From positions 1 through 64,000 of the forward strand of contig JBAZCF010000005.1 of assembly GCA_041671045.1 (NCBI GenBank): a stretch of DNA of 64,000 bases, in the 5' to 3' direction. Position 1 is the first letter of the stretch. Each line of letters starts with the position of its first letter. The DNA is from Parachlamydiales bacterium (GTDB lineage: Bacteria; Chlamydiota; Chlamydiia; Chlamydiales; JABDDJ01). Under the pieces are notes generated by a model that saw nothing but the letters and a program-made list of their open reading frames with translations, ran no database searches and was not told where the DNA came from. Shown here piece by piece: positions 1 to 8,920 of the stretch. The position numbers and the translations under genes were made by a program.

Positions 1-114
1 CTGAGGCAGTTAGATGTTGCCCAAGACTATTAGCTATTCATCAAGAAAACGTTTTCCAAACAATCGCTGTGTAAGTCTCTTCATTCAGATGCCCGACGAA
101 GGAGGGGTATCTGA

Positions 115-327
115 ACTGTTACATTTTTTGTAAGTCTGCTGGAAGGGACAGAAGAAGGGATTGAAGATCCTACCCAAAAAGGGAAAGGACGCTTTTTCTC
201 AAAATTGTCTGAAGAGGAGATGGAGTGCTTATTTTCATCTGAATTCATTAAAGTGGAAAAAGAAAAAATTCTTAGTTCAAAACTGAATCAGTCATTTGTA
301 CTGATGGTTTTAAAGAATCAAGCATAA
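115..327 (+). pseudogene. Decayed C-terminal gene fragment, possibly methyltransferase
   Basis: An open frame without a usable start codon runs into a TAA. It encodes about 70 residues including LLEGTEEG, GRFFSKLSEEEM and a hydrophobic FVLMVLK end. The pattern of a small strand, a charged loop and then an (R)FFS-x-L-x-EE segment resembles the C-terminal part of class I SAM methyltransferases, but this is only a resemblance. A second short frame (14-133) ends just before it in another phase, as expected for a frameshifted remnant. The rest of the first 428 bases shows nothing else I recognise. Confidence 0.3.
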
Positions 328-428
328 GATACTCCCATCCTTCCTTCACCCCATCATTGGTTTTAAACTTTATCCAATAAATAGAATCGAATAGAATATT
401 ACTAAAGATCACCGAGGGGTAATGTGTT

Positions 429-767
429 ATGAGAACAGTGACAGTTTACGTGAAGCATTATCTAACGGATCAAGGCAGGGACTTTTTTAAGCAGGTATGG
501 TATCCTAAAGTCCTTTCAAGTGTGCAAAATCAGGACGGCTTCATTTCGTTGTCTTATGAAGAGAATATTGAAAGCCCGGATTGTATGGATCTGACACTCA
601 AGTTCAAAGACGAAAATACTTTGAATGCTTGGATTGATGTGCCGGATCACGATGACTTAATTAAGGAACTGGATGAGTATCGTAGCAGGGGCTACTGGAA
701 AGCGGTGTATACTACCGACGATGCTGCAGACCCTGCTAAACTAAACTGGGAACTTATCACTGTTTAA
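429..767 (+). CDS. ABM-like (antibiotic biosynthesis monooxygenase fold) protein
   Basis: This is a 112-residue cytoplasmic protein with no signal peptide. The order of a beta strand (TVTVYVKHYL), a helix, a QDGFISLSYEEN strand, a second helix (ENTLNAW) and a final short helix matches the single-domain dimeric alpha/beta barrel (ABM family). Small stand-alone members are often heme-binding or quinol monooxygenase-like, but no catalytic residue assigns a reaction here. A plausible ribosome site (GAGGGG) lies 9 bases before the ATG. Its last 11 bases overlap the 3' end of the convergent 769-residue gene. Confidence 0.55.
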   Translation: MRTVTVYVKHYLTDQGRDFFKQVWYPKVLSSVQNQDGFISLSYEENIESPDCMDLTLKFKDENTLNAWIDVPDHDDLIKELDEYRSRGYWKAVYTTDDAADPAKLNWELITV

Positions 768-3066
768 CTTGCTTATCAACGAAAGGAGAGACGTAATTGT
801 AAAGGCCTTCTCCTTTTAACAACTCGATGTATTCCGGTTTGAAATCTCTGCAGTTTACGATAAGCGCCTGTTCGGCCAGTGTATAATTAGATCTTTGAGA
901 GGCATTTTCGTTGTATTCATACGCATTATCAGGAGTAGGATCGGGAACTTTTGCAAATCTTCGCAGCCATCTTGTAAAAACTTCAAAATCTAGAATAAAA
1001 GTACTGGTTACCGTGTCATCGGGGTTTTTAACTTTATGTAGTGACCATTCCATGAAATCTTTTGTTTTCAGTAAAGAGCCTTCAGGGTCGCTTGAAATGA
1101 TAAATTCAATAGCTTTAGAGACTCTAGGATCATTGATAGGAATTTCCAAATCTTTTTTTTGCTGCTTGTAGAATTTTAAGAGTTTCAAAATAACAGCCCC
1201 TACCTCAATATGAGGATCTTTTCTTTCAGAAAGGATGAGAAGGATCTCTGCTAGAAGGATAGTCGAAAAGTTCTCAAAGTACTTTTTTGGTTTAATTTTT
1301 GTCAGGTTATCGCAAAAATTGATTAAGCTTTTATTTAAGACATACTTAAAGGCATCTTTTAATAAAATTCCCATATTTTCGTTTGAAAAATCTGTTCCTT
1401 CCGGAAAGATCTGCGAAAGATAAATGATTGCCGGATCATTATAGTCAGGAGGTGGTGAATCTGCGACTATTTTATTTAAGAGGGTTTTCTTTGAATTTTC
1501 TCCGATACTTGCAGGATCTTTCTTATAGGATTCCCACTCATTTACAGATTTTAGGGATGTTTGTCTGCTCAATTTAGCTAAAATGGCATTTACTTTTGGT
1601 ACCGGCTTTGGTTTCTCTACAGGTTGCGTGACCTGTTCGGGAAGGGGTTGTTGCATAGGAGTCTGTCTAGGAGTATCTTTGGGAGATAATAGGTACAATA
1701 TTTTTCTCGCATCTTCGCTCTGATCCTCTCTAAGCTTATTTTTCCATTTATTGTTTTTGCAGGCATTTGTCAGCTCATCATAGATCTTATTTACAGAGTG
1801 GGGAGGAAGGGGGCTTGCTATAAAAGGGAGCATCAGCATTTTAAAAGTGTGATAATTAAACTTATCTTCTGCATGTAAGGGGACAGGTTCAAAGTTCTCT
1901 ATGAGCTGCCCATTTTGAATGACTTTTTTCACAAAACCGGCGATGGCTTGGTATTTTGTGGCATTTCTGTCGATCTTAAGAATGATCAGTATGGTGTCTA
2001 TGATAGTTTGAGAATTATATGGAAGAGGCGCTTTTTGATAGTCTCTTTCAGGTACGTACCATCTTTTATTTTCATGGAGGGCTAATAATTTCAGTATGTT
2101 GGCATAATCTGCTTGTTCAAGCTCATTCTGCGTCTCCTTACGCAAATAGTTATTGAGGATAGAAATATATAAGGGGGTATTGAAGGAGTCTTCCTTTTCT
2201 AACCAATCAATTAGTTCGCTTTGAATAAGATGATTAACATTGTTAAATATATCTAGAATGACCTTTTCGTAGAGGATATTGTTTAAATCGATGTTTTTCC
2301 AGCCAATAGTATACTGTAAGAGGCGAACAACGGTATTGACTTTACCACATTCAGGTTCCCTTAAGGAACCCAATTTGATTTCAGCAAAAATCAGTCTGGT
2401 TTGGATGCGATTACATTTCTCCCCATTCTTATAGCGAGTCAAGGCTAACAGTTTATCTTTAGGTTCTTCTAACTCCATTGTAAAAGGAATCCTATTTACT
2501 AATGAAGGAGCGGAGCTAGGTGTTGAGCTGACTGTTTCACTTATACTCAGATTTGACTGCTCCTCTTTAGAATGTGCATCACTCGTAACAGGTGGAGTAA
2601 GACTTCTGGAAATAATAGGGCTATCTGCTTGTGTATGAATTACAGGAGGTGCTTTTAAATGGCTTGAGATTTCATGGATTATTTCTGAGGTCGTTTTGAA
2701 AATGTTAAAATGGATGAGATTATGGAGGCGGTCATTAAGGGCACAGACTGCCTTTAGAAAGAACCAATTAAGGGCACTTTTTACTTCCTTCCTATCTCCC
2801 ATTACCTTAAGAGTGTTCGAAGGTGTATCGTCATTTTTTCTCAATTCCTTGAGGTCTATCTTGAACTGATTTCCGAGATAGGTGATTTGACGTAAGATCA
2901 GCGGGGAATACTCCGGATGAAGTTGGGGGGATTTCACTATTTCATGGAATACAACACATTCACCTGTACTGTTATTTACATAAATATAGCCTTTCTTCTC
3001 AGATATTTGTGAGAGTAAAGAAGCAAATTGTTCAGCGGAGCATCGAATTCCTGAGACCAAACTCAT
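757..3066 (-). CDS. 769-residue orphan protein, largely helical with proline/serine-rich linkers
   Basis: I do not recognise a family. There is no signal peptide and no membrane segment. An N-terminal globular part (about 1-140) is followed by a Ser/Thr/Pro-rich linker (about 140-195). A helical region (about 200-455) leads to a second proline linker (about 465-495, several P-x-P), then a second helical region to the end. The two all-helical blocks separated by disordered linkers are reminiscent of scaffold or type III effector proteins of chlamydiae, but there is no direct evidence of secretion. It lies tail-to-tail with the ABM-like gene, and the following collagen-like gene on the same strand is separate. 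Confidence 0.7.
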   Translation of the reverse strand: MSLVSGIRCSAEQFASLLSQISEKKGYIYVNNSTGECVVFHEIVKSPQLHPEYSPLILRQITYLGNQFKIDLKELRKNDDTPSNTLKVMGDRKEVKSALNWFFLKAVCALNDRLHNLIHFNIFKTTSEIIHEISSHLKAPPVIHTQADSPIISRSLTPPVTSDAHSKEEQSNLSISETVSSTPSSAPSLVNRIPFTMELEEPKDKLLALTRYKNGEKCNRIQTRLIFAEIKLGSLREPECGKVNTVVRLLQYTIGWKNIDLNNILYEKVILDIFNNVNHLIQSELIDWLEKEDSFNTPLYISILNNYLRKETQNELEQADYANILKLLALHENKRWYVPERDYQKAPLPYNSQTIIDTILIILKIDRNATKYQAIAGFVKKVIQNGQLIENFEPVPLHAEDKFNYHTFKMLMLPFIASPLPPHSVNKIYDELTNACKNNKWKNKLREDQSEDARKILYLLSPKDTPRQTPMQQPLPEQVTQPVEKPKPVPKVNAILAKLSRQTSLKSVNEWESYKKDPASIGENSKKTLLNKIVADSPPPDYNDPAIIYLSQIFPEGTDFSNENMGILLKDAFKYVLNKSLINFCDNLTKIKPKKYFENFSTILLAEILLILSERKDPHIEVGAVILKLLKFYKQQKKDLEIPINDPRVSKAIEFIISSDPEGSLLKTKDFMEWSLHKVKNPDDTVTSTFILDFEVFTRWLRRFAKVPDPTPDNAYEYNENASQRSNYTLAEQALIVNCRDFKPEYIELLKGEGLYNYVSPFVDKQVKQ

Positions 3067-3175
3067 GGTATACCTTAGATTGGAGTATGTTATATGAAAA
3101 AGGGTGACAATTTATTTTTAAATTGTCACCCTCACTTTAGAAAGGCATTCTTAATTCTATGTCTTTTTTAAGCCA

Positions 3176-4114
3176 CTATTTTTTTAACGAACCAATCTTT
3201 TTTATGAGGAGCGATGAGTCTATTGCTTCATCTTTGCTTTCCACTTCAAAGGTCACGGAGACGTCTGAGAGATTGACCAGTTTAATACTGTCATTAGCGT
3301 TCAAGGCATAAATCATGCTGCCTCTGTATTGTACGCGGTTATTATCTTCTAGGGGATAAGAACCTTTTGTGATGCTACCGGGAAGTGATTTTTCGCCATT
3401 TAATAATAGTCCGAAACTATATTCCTGTCCTCCAAGTGGGCTTACGAAATAGCTGATTTCGTAAATTCCGTCCTCTTCGATGAATATTGCACCGCTAGAA
3501 GCATCGTAGCTTAATTTTTCTTCAACTGTCGAGCTGCCAAAAATGAAAGTAGCTTTTGACGATAGCTCTTCAGAGGATGTGCTATAGTAGTAGCCGTAAG
3601 CAGATTCTACAGATTTTCCGGCTTCGCCTTGTGGGCCTTGAGGACCTTGCGTGCCAGATTCACCTTGAGAACCTTGAGGACCGGCTTCGCCTTGTGGGCC
3701 GGTTTCACCTTGTGGCCCTTGAGGACCAGCTTCACCTTGCGGGCCTTGAGGACCGGCTTCGCCTTGTGGGCCAGCTTCACCCTGTGGTCCTTGAGGACCG
3801 GCTTCGCCTTGTGGACCTTGAGGACCTTGTTCGCCAGGATTACCTTGCGGGCCTTGCGGTCCAGCTAGGGTTCCTAACTGATTGGAGATGCCGCTAGAAT
3901 CTTCTGAACTGTTTGAACCAGGTGCCGGAGGGCCTTCAGGTCCGCGGGGTCCTCTTGGTCCTTGTGGACCTGGAGGGCCTGGACGCTTAATGGATCGTTT
4001 CATCACTTGTACTAGAGGGATGTCGTTGAGGATGGAATCATCAGTTGGACCGGCCGCGGAGACGAGGCTATAGGATCCAATGAGGACAGTCATGAGATAC
4101 AGTGTTTTGTTCAT
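3176..4114 (-). CDS. Secreted collagen-like protein with C-terminal globular domain
   Basis: The start at MNKTLYLM is preferred because a signal peptide with an SAAG cleavage region follows directly; an upstream in-frame ATG would add 8 residues. A short Gly-x-y block (6 triplets, PGPPGPQGPRG-like) and a Ser/Asn linker are followed by about 28 Gly-x-y triplets dominated by GPQ and GEA. The last 140 residues form a beta-rich domain (YEISYFV, SFGLLLNGE, GSMIYALNANDSIKLVN) that resembles the C1q/TNF-like trimer heads found at the C-terminus of bacterial collagen-like proteins such as BclA. This suggests a trimeric surface fibre or stalk-and-head protein. The triplet block is encoded by imperfect tandem DNA repeats and may vary in length between strains. 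Confidence 0.8.
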   Translation of the reverse strand: MNKTLYLMTVLIGSYSLVSAAGPTDDSILNDIPLVQVMKRSIKRPGPPGPQGPRGPRGPEGPPAPGSNSSEDSSGISNQLGTLAGPQGPQGNPGEQGPQGPQGEAGPQGPQGEAGPQGEAGPQGPQGEAGPQGPQGETGPQGEAGPQGSQGESGTQGPQGPQGEAGKSVESAYGYYYSTSSEELSSKATFIFGSSTVEEKLSYDASSGAIFIEEDGIYEISYFVSPLGGQEYSFGLLLNGEKSLPGSITKGSYPLEDNNRVQYRGSMIYALNANDSIKLVNLSDVSVTFEVESKDEAIDSSLLIKKIGSLKK

Positions 4115-4298
4115 AGGTACTCTTGTGTTGTGAAGCATTTCTAAAGCAATTTAAACTATGTATGAGTAAAGAATTAATATTCACTAGAAAAATAGATCAC
4201 TATAGAGAACCTATCGGAGGATTTAAATTAAATATATTAATAAAGTGAACTTGTTGTGTATACAACAGAAATATTTAAATTTATAAGGGATCATTCCA

Positions 4299-5792
4299 AT
4301 GGGACTAACAAGATTTTGTTTACTAGCTATCTCACTTTCACTCTTTGGCGCCACTTTGTTGCACGGCGATGAACTCTCCGATTTAGATCACTACATAGAA
4401 AAAGTGCGTATGGAGAAACAAGTTCCGGGGATTGCCGTAGCTATTGTGAAAGGAGATAAAGTAATTTTTGCAAAAGGTTACGGAATAAGGAAACTTGGTT
4501 TTGAAGGTAATGTAGATGAGGACACGATTTTTCAATTAGCATCTGTATCAAAAACTTTTACCGCTGCAGGGATTGGAGTTCAGGTAGATAAGGGTAAGTT
4601 AACGTGGGATGAAGAGGTAATACGGCATCTTTCCCCATTTGCTTTAAAGGAAGCCTATGCCTCTCGGTATGCTAATGCGCGTGATCTATTATCCCACCGT
4701 ACCGGGTTGCCTGCTTTTGGAGGGGACCTATTGGGAAAATTAGGTTATTCGTCAGAAGAAATCTTGTATAGGGTACGATTTATTGAACCTGCGACAAGCT
4801 TTAGAAACATATCTTTTTATTCCAACGTGGGTTTCTTTATTGCGGGGGAGTTATTAGCTAAATTAGCTGAAAAACCTTATCAAGAAGCGATTAAAAGTAC
4901 ACTGTTGGTACCTCTTAAGTTAGAAAGAACGGGATTTGCAGATCGATTGCAAGATTCCAATACAGCCTATTCCCATGCAATCATCCATGATAAGGTGCAG
5001 GTTGTACCTTGGGATAACATTAGAGGATTTGATGCAGCAGGGGGGATAACTTCTACTGCGCGTGATATGGGAAGATGGATTGCAGTGCATTTGAATGGGG
5101 GTAAAGTGGGTGAAAGTCGGATTTTGAAGGCCGATACCGTAAAAGAGATCTTATCTCCTTCTATGGTAACAGAAGTGTCTTTTACCGATCTCCCCCCCAT
5201 TAATGATGATTCCGGTTTGACCTATGGCTTAGGGTGGAACAACTATCACTATAAGGGCAAAATGATTGTTGAGAAGGGGGGTGCTTTAGATGGTGTCAGG
5301 ACAGTCGTCACGTTAATTCCGGAGGAGAAGTTAGGTATTGTAGTTTTAGCCAATCTAAACCTTACTGTCGCTCCTGAAGCTATTAGAGGTAAGTTTTTAG
5401 AAACTTATTTAGGCAAAAGCAGTCAAGACCTTGAAAAGGAGATGAAGGCTAGGGAGGAAATGATCCAGCAGCTAGTAAGCGGCCCCGCCAAAAAAGGAAA
5501 ACAGTTACCCATCGGTCATTCACTGGATTTGTACACGGGCCAATACTCCAATGAACTATATGGAAATTTCACCGTAGTAAATCAGGATGGAAAACTTTCC
5601 ATAGATGCCGGTCCGGCAAAATGGAAGGGAAAATTGACTTCCTGGAGCAATGATACTTTTGTAATTACTTGGCCCTTGATCAATTCAGGTCATGAGCAGC
5701 TAACATTTACATTTGGTCCTGAAGGTTATGCTACACAAATTTATTTTGAGAATTTGGGTACATTTCAACGTGTAGAAAGTAATAAAGATTAG
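4299..5792 (+). CDS. Secreted serine beta-lactamase-like hydrolase (class C/PBP4* family)
   Basis: The 497-residue protein has a signal peptide (cleavage near LLHG-DE). The catalytic S-x-x-K motif is SVSK at 82-85, followed by the Y-S-N motif at 174-176. A GGI-x-STA-x-D segment and an EKGGALDG turn stand where the third (K/H-T-G) motif is expected. The last 100 residues (LDLYTGQY onward) form a small beta domain of the DUF3471 type often appended to these enzymes. The family includes DD-peptidases, esterases and aminopeptidases; the exact substrate cannot be read. The next gene starts 5 bases downstream and is probably co-transcribed. Confidence 0.85.
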   Translation: MGLTRFCLLAISLSLFGATLLHGDELSDLDHYIEKVRMEKQVPGIAVAIVKGDKVIFAKGYGIRKLGFEGNVDEDTIFQLASVSKTFTAAGIGVQVDKGKLTWDEEVIRHLSPFALKEAYASRYANARDLLSHRTGLPAFGGDLLGKLGYSSEEILYRVRFIEPATSFRNISFYSNVGFFIAGELLAKLAEKPYQEAIKSTLLVPLKLERTGFADRLQDSNTAYSHAIIHDKVQVVPWDNIRGFDAAGGITSTARDMGRWIAVHLNGGKVGESRILKADTVKEILSPSMVTEVSFTDLPPINDDSGLTYGLGWNNYHYKGKMIVEKGGALDGVRTVVTLIPEEKLGIVVLANLNLTVAPEAIRGKFLETYLGKSSQDLEKEMKAREEMIQQLVSGPAKKGKQLPIGHSLDLYTGQYSNELYGNFTVVNQDGKLSIDAGPAKWKGKLTSWSNDTFVITWPLINSGHEQLTFTFGPEGYATQIYFENLGTFQRVESNKD

Positions 5793-5797
5793 AGTAT

Positions 5798-6139
5798 ATG
5801 TCTAGGATTACAGAAAGAATTATAGCTTCATGCGAACATACAGCCAACCGGTTACTTGAGGGGGAATATGTTCCTTTGCTCACAGAACTTGCTGGAGTTT
5901 ACAATATCTCGACAGGAGTTGTTTACTATACTGATGCCACTATAGAAAGGGTAGGGTTGCTTTGGAATTACTATAAGAGTAGTTCTGACGATGAAATGTA
6001 TTACAGGCGTCATTTTAGATTTAATGAAATAGATATATCCGACAATGGCAGAAAGATTGTAAGGGGGATAAAACAGGTTTTACCTTCCTGTACTATGATT
6101 GCATTAACTTATTTGTATAAAACACATCTTAAGGATTAA
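5798..6139 (+). CDS. Small orphan protein downstream of the beta-lactamase-like gene
   Basis: The 113-residue protein has no signal peptide and no recognised domain. It is aromatic-rich in the middle (VVYYTD, LLWNYYK, MYYRRHFRF). It starts 5 bases after the hydrolase stop, so it probably forms a two-gene unit with it. The ribosome site is weak, which suggests translational coupling. I infer a real gene from this position and the intact frame only. Confidence 0.5.
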   Translation: MSRITERIIASCEHTANRLLEGEYVPLLTELAGVYNISTGVVYYTDATIERVGLLWNYYKSSSDDEMYYRRHFRFNEIDISDNGRKIVRGIKQVLPSCTMIALTYLYKTHLKD

Positions 6140-6158
6140 AGAAAGTGGGCATGAACAT

Positions 6159-6322
6159 TAGACTTCTTTCGAAATTCGCTTTGATTGAGAAAGTTGACGA
6201 TTTTTGAGCAGATTTTTCGTCAAATTTTGAGAGAATATGTAATCATATGGTCGAAAAATTTGCCGATAAAGATGCTAAAAATGGCAATTTTAACATTCAA
6301 ATGGAGTTTCGAAAGAAGTCTA
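6159..6322 (+). mobile_element. MITE-like element with 16-bp inverted ends and TA flanks
   Basis: The 16-base left end (6159-6174) is the exact reverse complement of the right end (6307-6322): TAGACTTCTTTCGAAA and TTTCGAAAGAAGTCTA. Both outermost dinucleotides are TA, as expected for a TA target duplication of IS630/Tc1-type elements, which leaves 14-bp terminal repeats. The 130-base interior is AT-rich and non-coding. No transposase is encoded in the window, so this would be a non-autonomous copy. No second copy was seen here. Confidence 0.5.
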
Positions 6323-6360
6323 TTACGCATAATAAATCCAACTAGCCTTTAAAGTTGTTC

Positions 6361-6963
6361 TTACTCAGCTATAAGAGAAACGTTTACAGGGGTAAATAGA
6401 TACCGATTCTCGTATACTCTATCGTTAGGCCTGCTCAAACACCATTTATCTGAACTTTTTGTAAGTGATACGAGGATACGATCCCCTATAACAAAAGGAA
6501 TCCTGCTCGTTGTTTTCCAAATAGAATTATCTGAGAGGTAAACGTAGTATTCTTTTTCCCAGAACCAAGAATTTTCTAGAGGTACTTTTTCAATGTTGAT
6601 CACTTGGGGATATACTGCCGGAGAATTTATGTTCAGATAGAATGTTAACATATCAAATTTTGTCTTAAAATCTGGTGTGTACAAAATGAGTTTTCTACCT
6701 GAAAAGTAGGTGAATAGCTCATTTCCGATAGCAAGCATTTTTTCAATTTCACCATAATTGCACCATTGATAATTCAAACGTGCAGTTGCCTGCGTATCAT
6801 CGCTCAAAGTGAGATGGACGACGATACCTTTCATTTCATAGGAGTAATCCACAGACTTTACATAGCGACGGTACTGGTTTCCATCCACGGAAATGGTATC
6901 TGCACAAAGGTTCAAAGCGAAAGTAATGAGTAGCACAAGTAATAAAGTTATTTTGTTCAACAT
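6361..6963 (-). CDS. Secreted orphan protein, tandem paralogue A
   Basis: The 200-residue protein has a clear signal peptide (MLNKITLLLVLLITFALNLCA). It shares its whole plan with the next gene upstream on the same strand: a near-identical VDGNQYRRYVKSVDYSYEMKG segment, a YFSGR/FGRR centre, an SLTK segment and an LFTPVNV end. No named domain is recognised. The pair appears to be a local duplication. The protein is probably periplasmic or secreted. Confidence 0.75.
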   Translation of the reverse strand: MLNKITLLLVLLITFALNLCADTISVDGNQYRRYVKSVDYSYEMKGIVVHLTLSDDTQATARLNYQWCNYGEIEKMLAIGNELFTYFSGRKLILYTPDFKTKFDMLTFYLNINSPAVYPQVINIEKVPLENSWFWEKEYYVYLSDNSIWKTTSRIPFVIGDRILVSLTKSSDKWCLSRPNDRVYENRYLFTPVNVSLIAE

Positions 6964-6991
6964 GATGCTTCTTTATATTTAAAGTGAATTT

Positions 6992-7621
6992 TTATTCTTT
7001 CGGCGTTAATACAACATTTATAGGGGTAAATAAAAACGGGCCCTCATATACACTTTTTCTGCTCAAACACCATTCATCATTATTTTTTGTAAGTGAAACT
7101 AGGATATGGTCTCCAATATTAAATGGAATTTTGCTGGTTGTTTTCCAAATGGAGTTATCGGAGAGAAAAAGGTAATATTCTTTTTTATAGAACCAAGATC
7201 CTTCAAGCCGTCTTTCTTCAATCTTGATCACTTGCGGAAATGAGTGGGATGTATAGATCTTCTGATAGAAAGATAATAGATCATAGGGTGAGTCACAAAG
7301 TTGAGAGTCTACTAATATTCTTCTTCCAAAGTTGGAGCGTAGGAAGATTTCAGTTCCTATAGCAAGCAACTTTTCCACCTTATCCAAATCATCAGACCTT
7401 TCATAATAAAAGCGAGCTATCCATTGGGTATCATCGCTCAAAGTGAGATGGACTACGATACCTTTCATTTCATAGGAGTAATCCACAGACTTTACATAAC
7501 GACGGTACTGGTTTCCATCGATAGTGATGCCGTCAGATTGTATGTTTGTGCGGTTTTCAGCATGTATATTTGCTGTGAGTGTAAAAAGAAAAGCCAATAA
7601 TAAAAGTAATTTATTCAACAT
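6992..7621 (-). CDS. Secreted orphan protein, tandem paralogue B
   Basis: The 209-residue protein has a signal peptide (MLNKLLLLLAFLFTLTANIHA) and is the upstream member of the tandem pair. Its coding region differs widely from paralogue A, except for a 92-base block (7428-7519 against 6794-6885) with only two mismatches. The start codon directly abuts a 12-bp perfect hairpin (7622-7660). The stop is 28 bases before paralogue A starts, so the two are probably one transcript. Function unknown. Confidence 0.75.
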   Translation of the reverse strand: MLNKLLLLLAFLFTLTANIHAENRTNIQSDGITIDGNQYRRYVKSVDYSYEMKGIVVHLTLSDDTQWIARFYYERSDDLDKVEKLLAIGTEIFLRSNFGRRILVDSQLCDSPYDLLSFYQKIYTSHSFPQVIKIEERRLEGSWFYKKEYYLFLSDNSIWKTTSKIPFNIGDHILVSLTKNNDEWCLSRKSVYEGPFLFTPINVVLTPKE

Positions 7622-7660
7622 AACTAACCATTAATTTTTTAATAAATATAATGGTTAGTT
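7622..7660 (-). terminator. 12-bp hairpin between cyoE and paralogue B
   Basis: AACTAACCATTA (7622-7633) pairs perfectly with TAATGGTTAGTT (7649-7660) around a 15-base AT-rich loop. It sits downstream of cyoE and ends exactly at the ATG of the next gene. It could terminate the cyo transcript, although no good T-run follows. It could instead fold over the translation start of paralogue B. Confidence 0.5.
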
Positions 7661-7690
7661 TGTATGATGGCAAGTTAATCGTTGGAGTTT

Positions 7691-8548
7691 TTAACTATAC
7701 GTATCAAAAGGCATAGTAATAAATAGTCCCATAATCACCACTAAGGAATAGACAAACATATTGTATGCCCAGCGGGTATTTTGGTTATCCTTATTATCAA
7801 ATCCTGTAATACATAGACCCATCCAACTTAATCCTAGCAACGATGCAAAAATTCCGTAAACATACCCGGTATATCCTGCAAGAGATAGGGAAACGGCAGA
7901 AACGATAAATGCTATGATATAGATGAGCATCTGCACTTTGGTCGCATACATTCCTTTCACTAGGGGTAAAACAGGAATTTGGGCTGCGGAGTAATCTTTT
8001 AATCGATAAATAGATATCGCAAAAAAGTGGGGCATTTGCCATAGCAACATGATCGTAAACAAAATTAAGGCACCTAAATCCAGTGTATTGCTTGCTGCTG
8101 CATAGCCAACGACAGGGGGGACTGCACCGGCAATACTGCCGACAATAGTTCCGTAGAAAGAACGGTATTTCAAAATGGCATACAACACCAAGTACACTAT
8201 AAAGCCGGTAAGCGTGACTAAAACAGTTAACACATTGGTATAGTAACCTAATACAAAGATACCGATAATCCCTAATATAGCACCGAAGATAAGGGCATTT
8301 AGATTGGGGATGGCTCCTGTTGCTAAAGGGCGATTTTTTGTGCGGGCCATCTTTGCATCCATGGCCCGGTCTATGTAGTTATTGAAAACCCCGGCAGAGG
8401 CTATGACCAGGCCCAGTCCGATAAGGGTATACATAAACAATAGATAGTCTAAATGACCTTTGGAGGCTAGAGCAAATCCACCTGCAGTCGTCACAATATT
8501 GCCAAGGATGATGCCCGGTTTTGTCAGCATATAATAAGTTTTAAGCAT
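7691..8548 (-). CDS. cyoE: Heme O synthase (protoheme IX farnesyltransferase)
   Basis: The 285-residue polytopic membrane prenyltransferase converts heme B to heme O for the bo3 oxidase encoded directly upstream. The allylic-diphosphate binding motif N-x-x-x-D-x-x-x-D is visible as NNYIDRAMD (56-64), followed by KNRPLATG. A second Asp-containing loop, YRLKDYSAAQIPVLP, lies in the middle of the protein. About nine hydrophobic segments cover most of the length, as usual for UbiA-superfamily members. It starts one base after the cyoD stop, as the last gene of the operon. Confidence 0.93.
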   Translation of the reverse strand: MLKTYYMLTKPGIILGNIVTTAGGFALASKGHLDYLLFMYTLIGLGLVIASAGVFNNYIDRAMDAKMARTKNRPLATGAIPNLNALIFGAILGIIGIFVLGYYTNVLTVLVTLTGFIVYLVLYAILKYRSFYGTIVGSIAGAVPPVVGYAAASNTLDLGALILFTIMLLWQMPHFFAISIYRLKDYSAAQIPVLPLVKGMYATKVQMLIYIIAFIVSAVSLSLAGYTGYVYGIFASLLGLSWMGLCITGFDNKDNQNTRWAYNMFVYSLVVIMGLFITMPFDTYS

Positions 8549-8549
8549 T

Positions 8550-8918
8550 CTACTTTCCTTCTTGGGTCGGCATTTTCATATTTTCATCCATGTTGTAGTT
8601 TAAGTGATACATGATCCAGAACGTGCCGATGACAAGTATGAACATGATTAGAAGCATGAAGAGGAAAGAATATAGGTTCCATTGCGGAGAGGCTTCTTTT
8701 CCGATATGGAAGAAAAAGATCATCTGAACAATGAATTGAACGACAGCTAACCCTATGATCGCAAGGACAAGGTTCCAGCCTTCAAAAACATGCTCTGAAG
8801 CAAGATAAAATGCGGTCAATGTCAATAGTAGGGATAGGACAAATCCGAAGATATAGTCTTTTAATGTACCGTGGGGTCCAATTTTATTGAGGTCAATAGT
8901 TTCTGGGGGATGTCTCAC
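8550..8918 (-). CDS. cyoD: Cytochrome bo3 quinol oxidase subunit IV
   Basis: The open frame extends upstream into cyoC, but the family N-terminus argues for the GTG at 8916-8918. That start gives 122 residues beginning VRHPPETIDL. It has a GGGAG ribosome site 10 bases upstream and lies two bases after the cyoC stop. Three membrane segments follow (from GFVLSLLLTL, LVLAIIGLAVVQ and FLFMLLIMFILVIG), ending in the conserved IMYHLNYNM motif. The subunit supports assembly of the oxidase. Confidence 0.9.
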   Translation of the reverse strand: MRHPPETIDLNKIGPHGTLKDYIFGFVLSLLLTLTAFYLASEHVFEGWNLVLAIIGLAVVQFIVQMIFFFHIGKEASPQWNLYSFLFMLLIMFILVIGTFWIMYHLNYNMDENMKMPTQEGK

Positions 8919-8920
8919 TG

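Noticed and set aside
3556..3897. Plus-strand frames over the collagen-like gene
   Set aside because: They are antisense shadows of the Gly-x-y repeat; Leu/Arg-rich output and no start signals.
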